From the NCBI GenBank assembly GCA_947460525.1, contig CANHIV010000030.1, positions 1-7,956 on the forward strand: a stretch of 7,956 bases of DNA. Reading direction: 5' to 3'. The position numbers and the translations under genes were made by a program. The notes under the pieces are model-generated. The model saw only the letters and a program-made list of their open reading frames with translations, was not told where the DNA came from and searched no databases. This document shows, piece after piece, positions 7,037 to 7,956 of the stretch (positions are counted from its first letter, which is position 1; the number at the start of each line of letters is the position of its first letter). This DNA comes from Flavobacteriales bacterium (GTDB taxonomy: Bacteria; Bacteroidota; Bacteroidia; Flavobacteriales_D; Sanyastnellaceae).

Positions 7037-7924
7037 TTATTTTATCAATTTTAAAATACCTCCTTTGAAGTATAAATTAACATCTCCGTAAACTAAAACA
7101 GTATCATAGCCTGCAAAATTATTTTTAGAGTTGGTAGGTATACCCCATGAAAATCTACACTGTTTTTCAGTCATACCGATGTTCACTTTCCCATTTCTAA
7201 TACTGCTTAAATACAATTTATTAGATTCAGAGAATTTGATAAAAGCGTCTTTTTCAATGAAGATTATTTTTGTTTTAAATATATCTGAACTTTCTACATT
7301 TAGCCAATCTTTTTCGCTTAATTGATCAAATGAACCGGTAGGGTAAATTACTTCAAATTCTTCATTTAGTTCTATGACAATGCCATATCCTGCGGGTAAC
7401 TTTGAAAATGTAACTTCATTTATTCTGTATTCTTTAAGTCCATCTATTTCTATTTTTTCTCCTTTTAAAGATTCTATTTCTGATTTTAGCTTCAGAGGAA
7501 TTATTGTTTTGTTCTTTAACTTCAATTTAATTGTATCAATAAACCTATTAAATACATATTCGTCAATTGAGCTCGGCTCAAAAAGAAAAATTCCATCTTC
7601 ATTTTTTATTTTAAGAACATCACTGTAAGCATAGATATATTCGATAATCTCAAAAGTTTTGTTTTCAAATTTTTTAGAATCGGAATAGCTAACGCTCGAG
7701 CCATCTGCATTTTTGATTGTCCAAACCTTTAATAATGTAACTTTCTCACCAACGACTCCAGCTTTTTGCTCTTTCGTTAGCATCACATTACTGAAGTCCA
7801 TAAAACTTCCATCATATGGTATTGATTTAATGGTAGGTACTTTCGATTTATCTACTACCTCTATTTGAGAGTAACTATTGATTGATAATAGAATTAGAAA
7901 TCCTAAAAAATAGCTTTGTTTCAT
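7037..7924 (-). CDS. Exported protein of unknown function with a C-terminal BamE/SmpA-like motif, AT-rich gene
   Basis: A 295-residue protein that I do not recognise as a whole. The chosen ATG at 7924 gives MKQSYFLGFLILLSINSYSQ, a good Sec signal peptide without a lipobox Cys; the frame continues to an ATG at 7954, which would place ten charged residues before it. The central part (about 25-235) is rich in Lys, Ile, Glu and Ser and probably beta/alpha mixed, without a motif I can name. The last 55 residues (KVNIGMTEKQCRFSWGIPT at 246-264, then VLVYGDVNLYFKGGILKLI) match the pattern of BamE/SmpA-like domains: GMT.eqv...WG.P, then a Y-G-x-x-x-L-Y-F strand and GxL. The gene is far more AT-rich than its neighbours: five sampled 60-base rows average about 25% GC, against roughly 33-47% for sampled rows of the receptor gene. 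Its promoter is probably outside the window. It lies upstream of recN on the same strand, 213 bp away. Confidence 0.8.
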   Translation of the reverse strand: MKQSYFLGFLILLSINSYSQIEVVDKSKVPTIKSIPYDGSFMDFSNVMLTKEQKAGVVGEKVTLLKVWTIKNADGSSVSYSDSKKFENKTFEIIEYIYAYSDVLKIKNEDGIFLFEPSSIDEYVFNRFIDTIKLKLKNKTIIPLKLKSEIESLKGEKIEIDGLKEYRINEVTFSKLPAGYGIVIELNEEFEVIYPTGSFDQLSEKDWLNVESSDIFKTKIIFIEKDAFIKFSESNKLYLSSIRNGKVNIGMTEKQCRFSWGIPTNSKNNFAGYDTVLVYGDVNLYFKGGILKLIK

Positions 7925-7956
7925 TTCGTTTATTAATTTGTTTAATCGCAGCATTA

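Noticed and set aside
1..7956. CRISPR array, tRNA, rRNA, insertion sequence or anti-phage defence operon
   Set aside because: I saw no spaced identical repeats of CRISPR length, cloverleaf-like sequence, rRNA signature, transposase motif or recognisable defence domain on either strand.

Overview
The window looks like chromosomal DNA of a Bacteroidota bacterium, probably from the Flavobacteriales side of the phylum. The evidence is a TonB-dependent receptor with an N-terminal carboxypeptidase-regulatory-like domain, a patatin-type outer-membrane protein with a Bacteroidota-style C-terminal barrel, signal peptides ending in AQ/SQ, no Shine-Dalgarno-like start sites, and several TAnnTTTG-like (-7) elements about 15-25 nt before start codons. 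Assignment below phylum is inference.

Layout. (1) Positions 1-888, plus strand: the C-terminal 295 residues of a patatin-like phospholipase/outer-membrane barrel protein, cut by the window edge. (2) 921-1943, plus: a complete Gfo/Idh/MocA oxidoreductase, probably nucleotide-sugar type, with its own -7-like element just after the stop of gene 1. (3) 1958-1984: a strong bidirectional terminator between convergent genes. (4) 2001-2732, minus: a secreted TPR-type protein. (5) 2733-2869: a divergent promoter region. (6) 2870-5185, plus: a TonB-dependent outer-membrane receptor without a SusD partner in view. (7) 5174-6823, minus: recN, whose stop codon overlaps the end of the receptor gene by 12 bp tail-to-tail. 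(8) 6824-7036: a 213-bp spacer with a three-unit 10-bp tandem repeat, inverted repeats and a marginal 50-codon frame. (9) 7037-7924, minus: a strikingly AT-rich, unrecognised exported protein with a C-terminal BamE/SmpA-like motif.

The genes do not form one obvious pathway. Three or four encode exported or outer-membrane proteins (patatin barrel, TPR protein, receptor, BamE-like protein). The oxidoreductase and RecN are cytoplasmic and ordinary. Apart from the right end, the window reads as core genome. The part deserving a second look is the AT-rich gene plus the repetitive spacer at 6859-7036, which together could be an acquired unit inserted upstream of recN. I see no CRISPR array, tRNA, rRNA, transposase, integrase or recognisable defence system, and I make no claim of a new system beyond that hypothesis.
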